Positions 63,789 through 64,000 of a stretch of 64,000 nt of DNA are shown in pieces. The stretch is from Thermoplasmata archaeon. GTDB lineage: Archaea; Thermoplasmatota; Thermoplasmata; GCA-020350865. The position numbers and the translations under genes are program-made. Position 1 is the first letter of the stretch; the number at the start of each line of letters is the position of its first letter. A model generated the notes under the pieces. It saw nothing but the letters and a program-made list of their open reading frames with translations, was not told the DNA's origin and searched no databases. The stretch lies in the NCBI GenBank assembly GCA_020348445.1, contig CP070751.1, forward strand, positions 2,273,153-2,337,152. The letters run 5' to 3'.

Positions 63789-64000
63789 TTACCGTAATCT
63801 CCTCCAAAACACATACAACAAAACAGTCATTATTATGACAACAATTCCGATTACAATGCCTATTTGTCCAATATTCTCTATTGCACCCTTTGTGGTCTCA
63901 CCACCATTTTGAGATGAAGACACATTATGCGACTCCAGTATTTGAGTCGCCAGGGAGAACGAAATTAATAAACCAGTATCGATTCCTTTAAGTAGTTCTT
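63789..64000 (-). CDS. C-terminal end of a membrane-anchored protein (5' end outside window)
   Basis: The frame is open from the window edge to a TAA at 63789-63791, 70 codons. It ends in a linker (SSSQNGGETTKG), one membrane helix (IGQIGIVIGIVVIIMTVLLYVFW) and a short basic cytoplasmic tail (RRLR). This is a typical C-terminal anchor of an exported protein. It is too short for family assignment. It is oriented like the VCBS gene downstream of it. Confidence 0.65.
   Translation of the reverse strand, partial: ELLKGIDTGLLISFSLATQILESHNVSSSQNGGETTKGAIENIGQIGIVIGIVVIIMTVLLYVFWRRLR

Overview
The window reads as a chromosomal segment of an archaeon. Genes are preceded by TATA-like boxes and by Shine-Dalgarno sequences of the AGGAGGTGAT type, with GTG and TTG starts in use. 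It carries an AMP phosphorylase, a short archaeal/anaerobe-type ThiC, an archaeal-type lipoprotein and many large PKD/NosD/LamG/VCBS surface proteins. Gene content (gingipain-like C25 peptidases, huge secreted proteins with short cytoplasmic tails) suggests a sediment Thermoplasmatota lineage such as Marine Benthic Group D. That assignment is inference; no rRNA or other marker gene is present, and I saw no tRNA gene, CRISPR array or intact insertion sequence.

Layout. 1-9.3 kb: a TPR protein running off the left edge, divergent thiC, then a leftward envelope cluster (PspC-domain protein, membrane protein with a carboxypeptidase-regulatory-like domain, LolD-like ATPase, FtsX-like permease), and a rightward membrane protein plus winged-helix regulator. 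9.3-22.2 kb: mostly small and housekeeping genes: class I glutamine amidotransferase, a membrane-anchored seven-repeat propeller with a cytosolic zinc ribbon, an asparaginase/GatD-like protein that lacks its nucleophile segment, a DUF457-like membrane hydrolase, a DUF998-like protein, several unknowns, AMP phosphorylase (deoA), a 54-residue Lys-rich Cys3His protein and a lipoprotein.

22.2-63.6 kb is dominated by an exported-protein island. It holds a 2839-residue beta-helix/LamG protein, two tandem SBBP-propeller proteins duplicated together with their promoter, an MscS channel with an ectodomain, two C25/PA14/PKD peptidases, a protein with two metallophosphatase domains plus a Spherulin-4-like domain, an esterase/DNRLRE protein, a LamG protein and a VCBS/thrombospondin-type-3 protein. 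Interspersed are a cold-shock protein, a J-domain protein, a DUF3754 protein, a CDGSH iron-sulfur protein and a PAS-GAF-PAS sensor. A partial membrane protein runs off the right edge.

How they fit together. The exported proteins look like a surface apparatus for binding and degrading polymers (protein, phosphoesters, esters, perhaps glycans). Four of them carry the same approximately 170-residue module, itself an internal tandem repeat (GWNL...YIH twice), with no transmembrane helix after it; it is a candidate surface-targeting or anchoring device. Two other giant proteins end instead in a membrane helix and a similar charged, helical cytoplasmic tail. Several promoters carry perfect inverted repeats directly downstream of the TATA box, suggesting repressor control. 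The module, the paired dyads, a duplicated 29-bp extragenic element and a cloverleaf-like structure at 40683-40763 are the most novel-looking signals.
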